From Gammaproteobacteria bacterium (GTDB lineage: Bacteria; Pseudomonadota; Gammaproteobacteria; Pseudomonadales; Pseudohongiellaceae): DNA of 64,000 nt. The stretch lies in assembly GCA_030831165.1 (NCBI GenBank), contig JAURLP010000006.1:1-64000 (forward strand). The letters run 5' to 3'. The position numbers and the translations under genes were made by a program. The notes under the pieces were generated by a model. That model did not search any database. It was not told where the DNA came from and was given only the letters and a program-made list of their open reading frames with translations. Shown in pieces: positions 1 through 9,579 of the stretch; the first letter of the stretch is position 1; each line of letters begins with the position of its first letter.

Positions 1-167
1 CTGTTTCAGCGCAGAGGTCTATTGTATTTTCGTAGTTTAGCTGGCCGATATCATGGTCTAACCAGTCGGCACATGCACTCAGCTGGTTCTGGGTAATTTC
101 CTGAGCATGAGCGGTGATCGAGATGACTATGGGAAGAAGCAGAAAAAACCAAGTAAGGTCTGTACAT
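1..167 (-). CDS. Partial exported protein, apparently frameshifted near its start
   Basis: The 3' part lies outside the window. An ATG at 165-167 is preceded on the minus strand by an AGGT stretch and begins MYRPYLVF, but that frame stops near position 54. The neighbouring frame is open to the window edge and encodes a classic signal-peptide core (LLLPIVISITAHA, then QEITQNQLSACADWLD), yet it has no ATG, GTG or TTG before it and an in-frame stop just upstream. Removing one base from the six-T run (143-148) joins the ATG to the signal peptide. This is either a sequencing error in the homopolymer or a real frameshift. The mature part is not recognised; it contains cysteines and may be periplasmic. 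Confidence 0.4.
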
Positions 168-273
168 AAGAATACCTATTTAATTGAGAGATATTATTTG
201 TATATACGCTTGATAAAAGTGATTAGATTATTAAGAATGTAGCTAGCCCAAATTAGCCGCTTAGTTTTATAAT

Positions 274-296
274 TTGACGGTATAATTGACGGTATA
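274..296. repeat. Short tandem repeat in AT-rich intergenic DNA
   Basis: The 11-mer TTGACGGTATA occurs at 274-284 and again at 286-296, a 12-bp period close to one helical turn. It lies in the roughly 200-bp AT-rich gap between the partial left gene and the end of the FecR-domain gene. It could be a paired binding site or a promoter element (TTGAC and TATA-like parts). No factor is identifiable. Confidence 0.5.
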
Positions 297-373
297 TATA
301 AATAAAAATGTAAGAATATATAATTATATCAATAATATAAATTAACTATTCAGGCTAACTCGACATCTTTAAA

Positions 374-3300
374 TTATTTGTAGACTACGTTTAAAACTCC
401 TATACCGAAGACAGCATCCATTAAACCTGATCCACTTCCTGAATTACTCAGGGAAAATCCGGTAGTAAAGCCGTCACCATAGAAGCTGGTATCTTCAGTG
501 AATACTCCTTTTATTTGACCTGTAATACAGTTCAGGCAACTTATGCCTAAAGTGCTATTTGAAAAATCGCCATTAATTCCTGTAAATTCAACAAAAGAAC
601 CATTGATATTTCCTCCAGTAAAAACTGCATTCCATAGTTCATTTTCAGAAGTATTTCCAACCTGTAAGATTCCATTAGTTACTGTTGTTGTATCAAAATT
701 CATATCAAAGCTCATGTTGAATAGATCAATTTCACCACTGATACTTGATAGACCAAGGAATTCTCCAGTGTCTGCATATACAACTGTCCCTGTTCTACTG
801 GAAATATCCGTCGGCTCAGGGTTTGCCCAAAGCATATCCTGTGAGAGTGCTGCCAATTGTGATGCATCAAACTGGTTATGCATGATGCTCATGTTTTCGG
901 ATTCCCAGTAACCCATATCAGTCATAATATTGCTAGATTGCACCACTGTAGAAGAAGTACCAGTAAGCACCTCATCGAATGGACCGGTGTTATCGATTTT
1001 TGTAATGGTTTGATTGCCACGATCATTAATAGCCACACTTGGTGAGGCGCCCCCAGCATAACTAGATGGGTGGGAAGCAAGACCAAATGAAACAGAATTC
1101 TTATCGACTATAAGACCTAGATGGCGTTGCATTTGAAATAGTTCACTTGAATTAAGACGAGCTTCACGTTCAGCCAAGAAGAGACCGCTTAAGAAATATG
1201 AGGTCTCAGAGCCGTCTTTGGTAAAGTTAAAACCGCCAGCAAAGGCATTATATGGCGCCGATGGGTCATTATCGTTTAAGCCAGTAAAGACACCTGCTAT
1301 TTCTCCGCTTATAGCGAAAGAATACGTTGATAGATAAGGAGTGAATGAACCACTCAAGCTAGTTGAATTCAAAAAGCCGCCACTGATGGCCCCACTAAAG
1401 TCTGATTCCCATAAATTTCCTGCATCGGTTTTAACATCTAAAAAGCCATTACTCACCATGGCAGTAGTAAAATCCACATCGAAGGCTGTAAACATGCTGG
1501 CTATTTCTTCACTATCATTTCCACCAAGAAATTCGGTGATATGTGTGTAGGTAGCCGTTCCATCATATGAAGTGATTTGAGGGTTGTTAACTAATAACCA
1601 GGGCATTGTTGCGAAATCGTTTTCGTTGGAATTTAGATCCTGGGCGTCGGTATAGGCGAACAAACCATTAATGCTTGACCCAGGGCTATCCCAAATACCC
1701 CAGGTGACATTGTACCCGCCGACATTTCTAACAAAAGTATCGGTATAGGTGCTATCGTTCTCGTTAACTAATACTCTTTCCAAGCTTAAATTATATGGGT
1801 TAGATGCACTGTAGGTAGGCGTAAACTGTCCAAGAACTGCTCGGTCTTGCTTAGAAGTGGTATTTGAACCAAAGACGGGATAGATGTAGTCAATTGTTTC
1901 TCTACCTATTCTGGTTGAGACTCCACCTGGGTTTCCGACTACAGCGATACCTAAATTAACCAGATCAGATTTAAGAATACCGCCTGACTCAATATCAGGG
2001 TTATCAAACCGCAAATCAGGTAATGTTCCAGCGTCAGGCTCTAATCCAAGAAGGGTTAATGCCAGACCTGTAACAGATCTTCTAGGAGAAGACCCAAGGG
2101 TCTCACGGAAGAAAAAGCTGCTCAACAAAGCTGGCCTAGGACTAGAAGATATATTGTAATCATTAAGAATTACACCTTTCATATTACTGTCATTGCTGTC
2201 TAAATTATTATCGAACTCTGGAGTAGCGGTTAGAGGATTTACTAAATAAATACCAGCCAACTCAGAAGAGTCAGATGGATTTGAACTGAGCAGGTTAAAA
2301 TCAACCATATTGCGACTCAAACCACCTTCAAAGAAGATCAGCCAAGACTCATCTTCAGTATCATGAGACGCAACATTAATGAACATTTTGCCGTTTTCGA
2401 TATTGTTCATCGCAGTACTGGCTGAGAAATTAATATCAAAACTCATCACGATATCAGAGATACGTGCACCTTCACTATTCTCTCCCATAAAGGCTAAAAC
2501 ATTTTCATAACGCCCTGTAATATCAGTCATTTCTGAAATATCAAAGGTAGCAAAGAAGGCAACGTCATCAATTTCATCGAGAGCACCATCTTGAACAATT
2601 GAATCATCCAAGTTGTCCGTCAAGGTAAGTAATGGCCCCTTCCAACGCTCCCAATTGAGGCTAAAAGCTTCACTTATAGTGGGAGCAAGACCTTGATTTA
2701 CTTGTGAAATAGATATCGGATAATCCCCTTCTTGAATAATCAGTCTCGGTCTTGAGCGCCTATCTAAAAACAAAATAGAGCTATTAGCTGTTTCTTGACT
2801 ATAACCTAATAAGTTTCTGGCATAGCTTTCTTGTATAAGAAATGCATCATCACCAAGAGATTGGTCAAAATCGATTTTGCTTAAGCGCAGTTCTTTTTCG
2901 ATTAGAAAAACACCATCTACGGTAGTGTCTGGAATATCTACTCCCACGCTATTAAGTGAATTTCTAAAAACATCTAGAAAAACACCATCTACGGTAGTGT
3001 CTGGAATATCTACTCCCACGCTATTAAGTGAATTTCTAAAAACATCAAGGTCATCGTCATAAAACAGATTAAAACCGCCAACAAAGCCTTCAGCGTTAGC
3101 GCCGGTAAAAACACCATCGATAAATCCAAATATGCTGGCAGGTTCATCGTTGATATAACCCTGATTGTTAACTGGACTTGCTACCACAAAGCCATTAACA
3201 ACTTCACCGGTATAATTAAATCTCCAGAACTGAGCATTGCTGCCTGAGCAGTTAGATTCACCTCCAAGGCAAAATTCCATCGCGCCATCAGTGATCAATG

Positions 3301-4828
3301 AGGTACTAAAATTGACATTAAAGACCGTCAAAAAATTAGTAAGAGCACCCGCACTTGAGCCACCTAAAAATCGATCAAAGTTTGACAGATAAATAACGCT
3401 TCCCGTTAGTGAAGAAAGTGGAGCAGGGTCGACACTGACAACAAATAAGGGATCTTCGATTTGTTTAAAGACATTTTTATCCGTGAAATCAGAAAATAGA
3501 GATATAGGGTTACTTGAACCACCCCAGACTCCAATTTCAAAGTCATAAGGCCTCTCACCTGACTCGGTGATAGTGCCATCGGTGAGGCTAATGAAACTGC
3601 CAGCAGCTCTGAAAATATAAGGTGGTTCAGAATCAAGCGTGAATGGTGAGCTTAAATCGTTGCCGGCGAGAATAACTTCTTGTCCAGCATTTAGCTCGGT
3701 GACATTGCCTGGGAAAATAACTCCTGGAGCAGCGTTACGACTAAGTACAAAGCCGATACGATCGCTTATTCTGGCATTATCAGCTGTGCTCAAAACTCCC
3801 GCAATAGAGCCGACACCTGTTTCCTCAAACTCTTCAACTTCCCTAATATTATTAGCTGGGTTAACAGCGGTTTCTGTTGTTCGAGATTCATCACCTGTTG
3901 GATCGAGGTTGGTATTTCCTGGACCAGCCAGGACACTAGCAGGGTTATTCCCCGGCGGATTTGTTGGGGCCGAACCTCCTGCTTCTTCATTGTTTGCGCC
4001 AGCTACACCGTCATTGCCGTCTCCTTCGTTGTTGTTGTCATTACCACCATCGTTATTGTTAGCATCACCATCACCATCAACATCACCATCAGAGCCATTA
4101 TCATTGCCATCATCGTTTCCATCACCATCTTCACCGTCGTCGCCATCGTCGTCGCTATCATTAACACCAGCAGCGGCAGCATTAATATTGATTCGACCTA
4201 ATTGCGCAGGTTGCTGAAGCAGACCCTGCGGGGCTTGACCGGGAAAAGTTTGGGTGTAATCGAAGTTGGTTCCTTCACCGGTGTCAAGACTACCTTGACC
4301 ATTTGAGATAGTGGTGCCACCATCATAGACGCCCGTTAATAATGCGCCGGCGTCAATAACGGCCTCGTGGGTAGTGCCGCGAATACCAATATTTGCAAAT
4401 CGGGTTGAAACTTGATAAACGTCAGCACTGTCGTCTCCGATAGTCCCCGATATAGTGCGAAAACCACCACGAACCATTTCCATCAGAGCACTGTCGGCAG
4501 CGCCGCCAGGGCCATCAGAACTGTATTCGTAAAAAGTGAATTCGGTATCTTCTTTGAAAGAAATCTGGGCGGAGTCAACCATGCGTATTTGCGCAAAGCC
4601 ATTAGGGCCTGTGATGACGGTGTCGCCAATAAAAATATCAGAACGGCGGCTGAGTTCTCGTAAGGCACCACTAAGGCCTCTTGCTGTCACTGAGCCTGTT
4701 GTGCTCAATACACGACCGATTGCCTGCACTTCTTGTGCATAGCCAGAAACAGGGCTAAAAATATAGAAAATCAAACTGAGAGTAGCCAAGAAACGAATTC
4801 CTTTTCGTAATGGTTGGAAAAAATTCAT
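374..4828 (-). CDS. Giant exported FecR-domain repeat protein
   Basis: This 1484-residue protein starts with a signal peptide (hydrophobic core about 12-28, likely cleavage after SGYA). A FecR-type domain follows at about 35-150 (GRVLSTTGSV, GDTVITGPNGFAQIRM, then FANIGIRGTTHEAV), a fold found in FecR and in exported proteins. Residues about 222-276 are an Asp/Asn/Gly linker. The remaining 1200 residues hold at least three, perhaps four, divergent copies of a beta-rich module (about 475-590, 770-845, 1090-1225, 1344-1480). Each has an FLGG-like turn, a F-D-V/M-N/D-F strand, a N/D-G strand and a GVFTG...GGF ending. Residues about 594-641 contain an exact 24-residue duplication. It is probably a secreted or surface protein. 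The module recalls transferrin-binding-protein-like beta barrels only in general pattern, so no function is assigned. Confidence 0.85.
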   Translation of the reverse strand: MNFFQPLRKGIRFLATLSLIFYIFSPVSGYAQEVQAIGRVLSTTGSVTARGLSGALRELSRRSDIFIGDTVITGPNGFAQIRMVDSAQISFKEDTEFTFYEYSSDGPGGAADSALMEMVRGGFRTISGTIGDDSADVYQVSTRFANIGIRGTTHEAVIDAGALLTGVYDGGTTISNGQGSLDTGEGTNFDYTQTFPGQAPQGLLQQPAQLGRININAAAAGVNDSDDDGDDGEDGDGNDDGNDNGSDGDVDGDGDANNNDGGNDNNNEGDGNDGVAGANNEEAGGSAPTNPPGNNPASVLAGPGNTNLDPTGDESRTTETAVNPANNIREVEEFEETGVGSIAGVLSTADNARISDRIGFVLSRNAAPGVIFPGNVTELNAGQEVILAGNDLSSPFTLDSEPPYIFRAAGSFISLTDGTITESGERPYDFEIGVWGGSSNPISLFSDFTDKNVFKQIEDPLFVVSVDPAPLSSLTGSVIYLSNFDRFLGGSSAGALTNFLTVFNVNFSTSLITDGAMEFCLGGESNCSGSNAQFWRFNYTGEVVNGFVVASPVNNQGYINDEPASIFGFIDGVFTGANAEGFVGGFNLFYDDDLDVFRNSLNSVGVDIPDTTVDGVFLDVFRNSLNSVGVDIPDTTVDGVFLIEKELRLSKIDFDQSLGDDAFLIQESYARNLLGYSQETANSSILFLDRRSRPRLIIQEGDYPISISQVNQGLAPTISEAFSLNWERWKGPLLTLTDNLDDSIVQDGALDEIDDVAFFATFDISEMTDITGRYENVLAFMGENSEGARISDIVMSFDINFSASTAMNNIENGKMFINVASHDTEDESWLIFFEGGLSRNMVDFNLLSSNPSDSSELAGIYLVNPLTATPEFDNNLDSNDSNMKGVILNDYNISSSPRPALLSSFFFRETLGSSPRRSVTGLALTLLGLEPDAGTLPDLRFDNPDIESGGILKSDLVNLGIAVVGNPGGVSTRIGRETIDYIYPVFGSNTTSKQDRAVLGQFTPTYSASNPYNLSLERVLVNENDSTYTDTFVRNVGGYNVTWGIWDSPGSSINGLFAYTDAQDLNSNENDFATMPWLLVNNPQITSYDGTATYTHITEFLGGNDSEEIASMFTAFDVDFTTAMVSNGFLDVKTDAGNLWESDFSGAISGGFLNSTSLSGSFTPYLSTYSFAISGEIAGVFTGLNDNDPSAPYNAFAGGFNFTKDGSETSYFLSGLFLAEREARLNSSELFQMQRHLGLIVDKNSVSFGLASHPSSYAGGASPSVAINDRGNQTITKIDNTGPFDEVLTGTSSTVVQSSNIMTDMGYWESENMSIMHNQFDASQLAALSQDMLWANPEPTDISSRTGTVVYADTGEFLGLSSISGEIDLFNMSFDMNFDTTTVTNGILQVGNTSENELWNAVFTGGNINGSFVEFTGINGDFSNSTLGISCLNCITGQIKGVFTEDTSFYGDGFTTGFSLSNSGSGSGLMDAVFGIGVLNVVYK
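2903..3046. repeat. Exact 72-bp tandem duplication inside the FecR-domain gene
   Basis: Copy 1 is 2903-2974 and copy 2 is 2975-3046; I found no mismatch between them. The unit is 24 codons, so the frame is kept and the protein repeats a segment that begins DVFRNSLNSVG and ends DTTVDGVFL. Identity at every synonymous site means the event is recent, or that it is an assembly artefact. Confidence 0.95.
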
Positions 4829-5029
4829 GCTACGCTGCCGTAAAAAATGTGTCCTATGGGCGTATTTTTCAATAGATTTAATAGAAATGAATGTATTTTG
4901 AAGGTAAGAGATGTTAGCGCCTATTATAGAGCTGGAGTTAAGCAGTTGTCAGAATAGAAAATAACGTCGAAACACGCAAGTGATATTAAACATTTTAGGA
5001 GAGCTTTAATAAAACTTAAGTGACTTATA

Positions 5030-5935
5030 TTAATGGGTAATTAGTTTTATATCCCTAAGGTCCAATTGATCTATTTGTAAGGATTCGTTAATCAATTCAT
5101 TCCCAATAGCAAGCACCTGATATTTGTTTGTTGCTAATACGGCAATATCAATAATTTCACCTGCAGTCTTATTTTCAGTGGTGCTAATAAGCATATTCTT
5201 TTTGGGGCTGGAATCAGCGGTAATTTGCAGTAAATAAAGTCGCTTCTTGGCTTTGCCAAGGTAATGCATGCGCGCTACAATTTCCTGGCCTGTATAACAA
5301 CCCTTGGTGAAGCTGATATGCCCCAGTTGATCGTAGTTTAATTCCTGAGGCGTATAAAGCGCAGCATCATCGGCTTGTATTCTGTAGAGGCCTAGGGATT
5401 GATCAAACAGTTTCCAATTTTTCAACTTTCCTTCAGGCAGATCAAAATCAGCATCAGATTGAATGGAATTAGTGGGAGCCCCTTGTTGCCATAATTCATA
5501 GCGCCTATTGATCGGGTCAGCTAATCGTAAATAGCTTTCATCTTTTTGTTCGACTCGGTTGACCTCAGATGGGATTTTGCTGAAATGGGTTGCAAGATAA
5601 CGCTCTGCTCCAGGCCCAATCAAGCCGAATCGAGCAAAGGCGCCATTTTCGATGGCAATGTTACTTTTATAAAATACACTATATTTTTTCAGGTGTTGTT
5701 TAGCCAAAGTAGCTACACCGGCCTCCATTTCCATGTAGAATACATCGGCTATTTTCCAGAGAGTGAAGCTTGCAATGACGCGACCCTTGTTATCACACAA
5801 ACAGCCCAGGCAACTATCCAACGCTGAAAGAGAACCCAGGTCGCAACTTAACTGGCCCTGGAGAAAACGTTCACTATCAATTCCACTAACCACAAGCAGT
5901 TCCCGATAGTTTAAATTCACATAATAATTATCCAT
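5030..5935 (-). CDS. ygfZ: tRNA-modifying / Fe-S maintenance protein YgfZ (GcvT-like folate binder)
   Basis: A 301-residue protein of the YgfZ/GcvT-like family. It carries the family signature KGCYTGQEIVARMHYLGKA at about residues 209-227, whose cysteine is conserved in YgfZ. YgfZ binds folate and supports synthesis or repair of certain iron-sulfur enzymes and MiaB-dependent tRNA thiomethylation in Escherichia coli. The length is usual for the family. It is divergent from sdhE across 46 bp, an arrangement also seen in enterobacteria, which supports the call. The ATG start sits at the beginning of the open frame. Confidence 0.93.
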   Translation of the reverse strand: MDNYYVNLNYRELLVVSGIDSERFLQGQLSCDLGSLSALDSCLGCLCDNKGRVIASFTLWKIADVFYMEMEAGVATLAKQHLKKYSVFYKSNIAIENGAFARFGLIGPGAERYLATHFSKIPSEVNRVEQKDESYLRLADPINRRYELWQQGAPTNSIQSDADFDLPEGKLKNWKLFDQSLGLYRIQADDAALYTPQELNYDQLGHISFTKGCYTGQEIVARMHYLGKAKKRLYLLQITADSSPKKNMLISTTENKTAGEIIDIAVLATNKYQVLAIGNELINESLQIDQLDLRDIKLITH

Positions 5936-5981
5936 AGCGTCTGATTATACGGGCCAGAGCTCAACGAACAAAGTTAATATA

Positions 5982-6242
5982 ATGAATGAAATTGAATTAA
6001 AAAAAATGTGGTGGCATAGCCGAAGAGGGATGTTGGAATTAGACCTGCTTTTACTTCCGTTTGTGACAGACAAACTCCCGGGTCTGCAAGAAGGTCAGCA
6101 AAAGATATATCAACGGTTGTTAGAGCAGGAAGATCAGGATTTATTTACCTGGCTTATTGAAAAAGAAACAGCTCCGGATGAAGAATTAAAACAGATGGTT
6201 CAACAGATTCTGGCAAACAATGAGCGCCAAATAAAAAAATGA
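5982..6242 (+). CDS. sdhE: Succinate dehydrogenase flavinylation factor SdhE
   Basis: An 86-residue protein of the SdhE/YgfY (DUF339) family. The invariant RGxxE motif is present at residues 15-19 (RGMLE), followed by the helical body with DLFTWLIE near residues 52-59. SdhE promotes covalent FAD attachment to SdhA and FrdA in the cytoplasm. It is divergent from ygfZ and convergent with nadB, whose stop is one base away. No convincing terminator is seen between the two. Confidence 0.93.
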   Translation: MNEIELKKMWWHSRRGMLELDLLLLPFVTDKLPGLQEGQQKIYQRLLEQEDQDLFTWLIEKETAPDEELKQMVQQILANNERQIKK

Positions 6243-6243
6243 T

Positions 6244-7893
6244 TTAAGAATTCTCAGGATCTAAAATTGTATCAGTGCTGTTTTCAAGTTGATTGGGGTA
6301 GTCTAAAGTAAAATGCAGACCTCGACTTTCCTTTCTGTGGATTGCCGATCTGATAATAAGCTCCGCTACCAAAGCCAGATTTCGAAGCTCCAGCAAATTT
6401 GTACTGATCTTGTAATTGCCGTAATACTCCTGAATTTCATGCTTCAAAAGTTCAATACGATTGGCAGCTCGTCGCAGCCTTTTATCAGTTCTTACTATGC
6501 CAACATAATCCCACATAAGCCGTCTAATTTCTTCCCAATTATGGGAAATCACGACGTCCTCATCCGAATCTGTCACGCGGCTCTCGTCCCAAATAGGGGG
6601 CTTGGCATTGAACTTGGTAGTATCGAGTTTTTGTTGAATATGCTCTGCCGCTGAAAAAGCAAAAACGAAACATTCCAGCAGGGAGTTGCTGGCCATTCTG
6701 TTGGCTCCGTGCAAACCTGTGAAGCTGGTTTCGCCGATGGCATAGAGGTTTGTGACATCAGTTTTTCCATCTTTATCGACCATAATTCCGCCACAACTAT
6801 AATGGGCAGCAGGTACCACAGGAATTTGTTCGGTTCGTATATCAATGCCGTACTTCAGGCACTTTTTCAGAATGCCCGGGAAATGCTCTTGAATAAATTC
6901 CGGTGATTTATGAGTAATATCCAGAAAAACGCAATTGCAGCCCAAGCGTTTCATCTCTGAGTCGATGGCACGTGCAACAATATCTCTGGGGGCTAACTCG
7001 GCTCGTTTATCATAAGCAGGCATAAAACGGTGTCCATCAGGTAAACGTAATATTCCACCTTCACCCCTAATGGCCTCTGTAATCAAAAATGACTTGGCAT
7101 GAGGGTGGTAAAGGCAGGTAGGGTGAAACTGATTAAATTCCAGATTAGCCACGCGACAACCAGCACGCCATGCCATTGCAATACCATCGCCACTGGCTCC
7201 ATCGGGGTTTGAGGTGTAAAGATACGCCTTACTGGCTCCACCGGTCGCCAAAACAACGAATCGGGCATTGTATGTGCTGATAGCTCCGGTATTCTCATCC
7301 AGAATATAGGCACCTGTACAACGTTTGTCTTTATCGCCTGGCTTTCCACTAATAATGAGATCAATTGCCACAGTATTAGTCAGTACCCTAATGTTTGTAT
7401 TAGCGAGTACTTTTTCGGAAAGGCTTTTAAAAATAGCTTTGCCGGTTGCGTCGGCGGCATGAATGACACGGCGGTGACTGTGGCCGCCTTCCTGGGTTAA
7501 ATGAAAATCTGAAAATGTTGAGGCGTTATTTGAGGCTGATTCGTGTTTATGCCCTTTATCCAGAAGGCTGAATTGAACACCTTGATGCATTAACCATTCT
7601 ATGCATTCAGGACCCCGACTTACGGCATATTCAACAATATCTCTATGGCATAGTCCCGCACCGGCAAGCAAAGTATCTTCAACATGTGAGATTTCACTGT
7701 CCTGCATGTCTAATACTGCAGCTATACCACCTTGCGCATAATAGGTACTTCCTTGGCGCAGGGAACTTTTTGATAGAATAGTGACCTTAGTAAACTCTGC
7801 TATTTTTAGTGCTAAGCTGAGGCCTGCAGCGCCGCCACCTATGACAAGTACATCATGATTGCTGTATGCTGACGATGAGTAAGTTTTTTTCAT
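6244..7893 (-). CDS. nadB: L-aspartate oxidase
   Basis: A 549-residue flavoprotein that oxidises L-aspartate to iminoaspartate, the first step of de novo NAD synthesis with NadA. The N-terminal FAD-binding dinucleotide fold shows GGGAAG at residues 19-24. [12 protein letters not shown] and the GGIMVD / [19 protein letters not shown] segments are typical of NadB rather than SdhA. A C-terminal helical domain follows (from about 430). It is divergent from rpoE with 74 bp between, the same nadB/rpoE arrangement as in E. coli and Pseudomonas. Confidence 0.96.
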   Translation of the reverse strand: MKKTYSSSAYSNHDVLVIGGGAAGLSLALKIAEFTKVTILSKSSLRQGSTYYAQGGIAAVLDMQDSEISHVEDTLLAGAGLCHRDIVEYAVSRGPECIEWLMHQGVQFSLLDKGHKHESASNNASTFSDFHLTQEGGHSHRRVIHAADATGKAIFKSLSEKVLANTNIRVLTNTVAIDLIISGKPGDKDKRCTGAYILDENTGAISTYNARFVVLATGGASKAYLYTSNPDGASGDGIAMAWRAGCRVANLEFNQFHPTCLYHPHAKSFLITEAIRGEGGILRLPDGHRFMPAYDKRAELAPRDIVARAIDSEMKRLGCNCVFLDITHKSPEFIQEHFPGILKKCLKYGIDIRTEQIPVVPAAHYSCGGIMVDKDGKTDVTNLYAIGETSFTGLHGANRMASNSLLECFVFAFSAAEHIQQKLDTTKFNAKPPIWDESRVTDSDEDVVISHNWEEIRRLMWDYVGIVRTDKRLRRAANRIELLKHEIQEYYGNYKISTNLLELRNLALVAELIIRSAIHRKESRGLHFTLDYPNQLENSTDTILDPENS

Positions 7894-7967
7894 TCTGGGT
7901 ATCTTAGTAAGATTTTAAACATTTTACCTATTTGGGTCGGGTAAGTAATTAAAAAGGAATAAACAAG

Positions 7968-8612
7968 TTGAATACGGGCAAGTCCAAACAAACGGATCAA
8001 CAATTAGTTGATCAGGTTTTCAAAGGTAATAAACATGCCTTTGATCTGTTGGTTTTGCGATATCAACATAGAATATTAGCTTTGGTATCTCGTTTTATAC
8101 GTGACCAGAGTGAAGTTGAAGATGTCTGTCAGGAAGCCTTTATCAAAGCTTATAAGGCGCTGCCTAAATTCAGAGGTGATAGCGCTTTTTATACCTGGCT
8201 CTATCGTATTGCAATAAATACAGCTAAAAATCATATGGTCACCAAGGGAAGAAGACCTCCAGGTACAGACGTAGATCTGGGGGATGCTGATCTAGCAGAG
8301 TTGCCATCTGAGTTGGTTGACAGCGGTAGCCCGGAAGACAAGTTATCAAGTAATGAATTACATCTGCTCATCAATAATGCGATTGAAGAACTCCCTGAAG
8401 ACTTGAGAACAGCATTTACTTTACGTGAGTTTGGTGGCTTGAGCTACGAAGAAATCACGCAGATTATGGATTGTCCGGTGGGCACTGTTCGCTCAAGAAT
8501 ATTTCGAGCCAGGGAAGCATTGGATGCCGTTATTGACCCCTATATAAAAAGTGGTCAGGTTGTTCTGGGAGAGCCCCTAGACAGCAAGAAAAGCGATTTA
8601 AACAAGAAATAA
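7968..8612 (+). CDS. rpoE: Envelope-stress ECF sigma factor (RpoE/AlgU)
   Basis: A 214-residue ECF sigma factor. Region 2 (DVCQEAFIKAYKALPKFRG, then FYTWLYRIAINTAKNH) is at about 45-85, and region 4 has the helix-turn-helix GGLSYEEITQIMDCPVGTVR at about 157-180. The start is TTG at 7968 with an AAGGA ribosome-binding site 8-12 bases upstream, and it matches the N-terminus of homologues. It directs transcription of envelope-repair genes. The anti-sigma gene and a MucD protease follow, as in algU operons, but no rseB lies between them. Confidence 0.95.
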   Translation: MNTGKSKQTDQQLVDQVFKGNKHAFDLLVLRYQHRILALVSRFIRDQSEVEDVCQEAFIKAYKALPKFRGDSAFYTWLYRIAINTAKNHMVTKGRRPPGTDVDLGDADLAELPSELVDSGSPEDKLSSNELHLLINNAIEELPEDLRTAFTLREFGGLSYEEITQIMDCPVGTVRSRIFRAREALDAVIDPYIKSGQVVLGEPLDSKKSDLNKK

Positions 8613-8766
8613 ATGCGAATTTTGGAATTTTTTCAGAAATCTGTTGTCTAGTTTGAAGTGCTCTGTCTTTCAGCGCTTGCTATAGATGTGAAATGCCAGT
8701 TGATAGCAATTGGGGAAATAACAAAAAATTGAATAATAAAGTCAGTTTCATAAAGAGAAAAACAAT

Positions 8767-9474
8767 ATGAGTAAAGGTCAAGAAAAGCTTAAAGAATCAT
8801 TGTCAGCGCTTATGGACAATGAGGTGAGTGAATTCGAATTTAGACGTATTCTTAAAGAATCTGAAGCCAATCCTGAATTGAAGCAAAAATGGGAACGATT
8901 TCATATGCTTAGCGCTGCTATCAGAGGAGAGCTGGATAATAGAATCAATGCTGGACTTCCGATTGTGTCAAGTGAAGCAGACAAATCTGGCGAAAAGCGA
9001 CCTGACTTGCTTGCTCGTATTAATGCCGAGTTGGATGGTGTCGCCAGAGACAGTGAAGGTGGAAGCGATGCTGCTTCAAGTGCCTTGACTTACACAGGCG
9101 GTGCCAACACTGATAACACTGATACCACCAGTATTTTCAAGCGCTTAGGGCAGGGAGCCATTGCTGCATCGGTAGCAGCTATAGTTCTGATTGCCGGAGG
9201 AAGTCTGAATTCATCGCAGCCTTTTGGGACTGAAATGCAAATGGCTGAGCAGACTCAGGTTGTTGAAGAAAGTGTTCCTCAATTTAATGATGCCTATTCT
9301 CCTTCCCAATTTAGCCGTGTTCCGCAATTTAATACTGAAGTTGCAGGAACTGAGTCCACAGACGATGCTGCTCGCGTCCGCCTTAGACAGGCCGTTTTCC
9401 AGGAGTTTGTTGGAGAGCCTCAAGAGTCATTGGAATTGCCGGTCAACTTCAGCGTTATTATAGAAGAAGAGTAA
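8767..9474 (+). CDS. rseA: Sigma-E anti-sigma factor RseA/MucA
   Basis: A 235-residue single-pass inner-membrane protein. The cytoplasmic anti-sigma domain at about 1-95 (LSALMDNEVSEFEFRRIL, KQKWERFHMLSAAIRGEL) matches RseA/MucA. One membrane segment is at about 128-146 (AIAASVAAIVLIAGG), followed by a periplasmic tail. In homologues it holds RpoE at the membrane until stepwise proteolysis. A 154-bp gap separates it from rpoE, longer than usual for this operon, so a separate promoter is possible. Confidence 0.92.
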   Translation: MSKGQEKLKESLSALMDNEVSEFEFRRILKESEANPELKQKWERFHMLSAAIRGELDNRINAGLPIVSSEADKSGEKRPDLLARINAELDGVARDSEGGSDAASSALTYTGGANTDNTDTTSIFKRLGQGAIAASVAAIVLIAGGSLNSSQPFGTEMQMAEQTQVVEESVPQFNDAYSPSQFSRVPQFNTEVAGTESTDDAARVRLRQAVFQEFVGEPQESLELPVNFSVIIEEE

Positions 9475-9579
9475 AGTATTCTTATCGAGCTCAATAAGGA
9501 TTACCCTATTTTTTAAATCACCTTTTCCCGGCCTGATTTTCTGGCATACTTAGCTTTTTTGAAAAGCGATATTGATAAT

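Noticed and set aside
2903-3046. Tandem repeat as a possible CRISPR array
   Set aside because: There are only two directly abutting coding copies with no spacers and no cas genes.
3639-4217. Forward 192-codon ORF opposite the FecR-domain gene
   Set aside because: It is the complement of the Asp/Asn/Gly linker; its Ser/Pro-rich product reflects the low-complexity codons of the reverse-strand gene.
8613-8766. Possible small gene between rpoE and rseA
   Set aside because: No start with a ribosome-binding site opens a frame of useful length; it is more likely a leader or promoter region.
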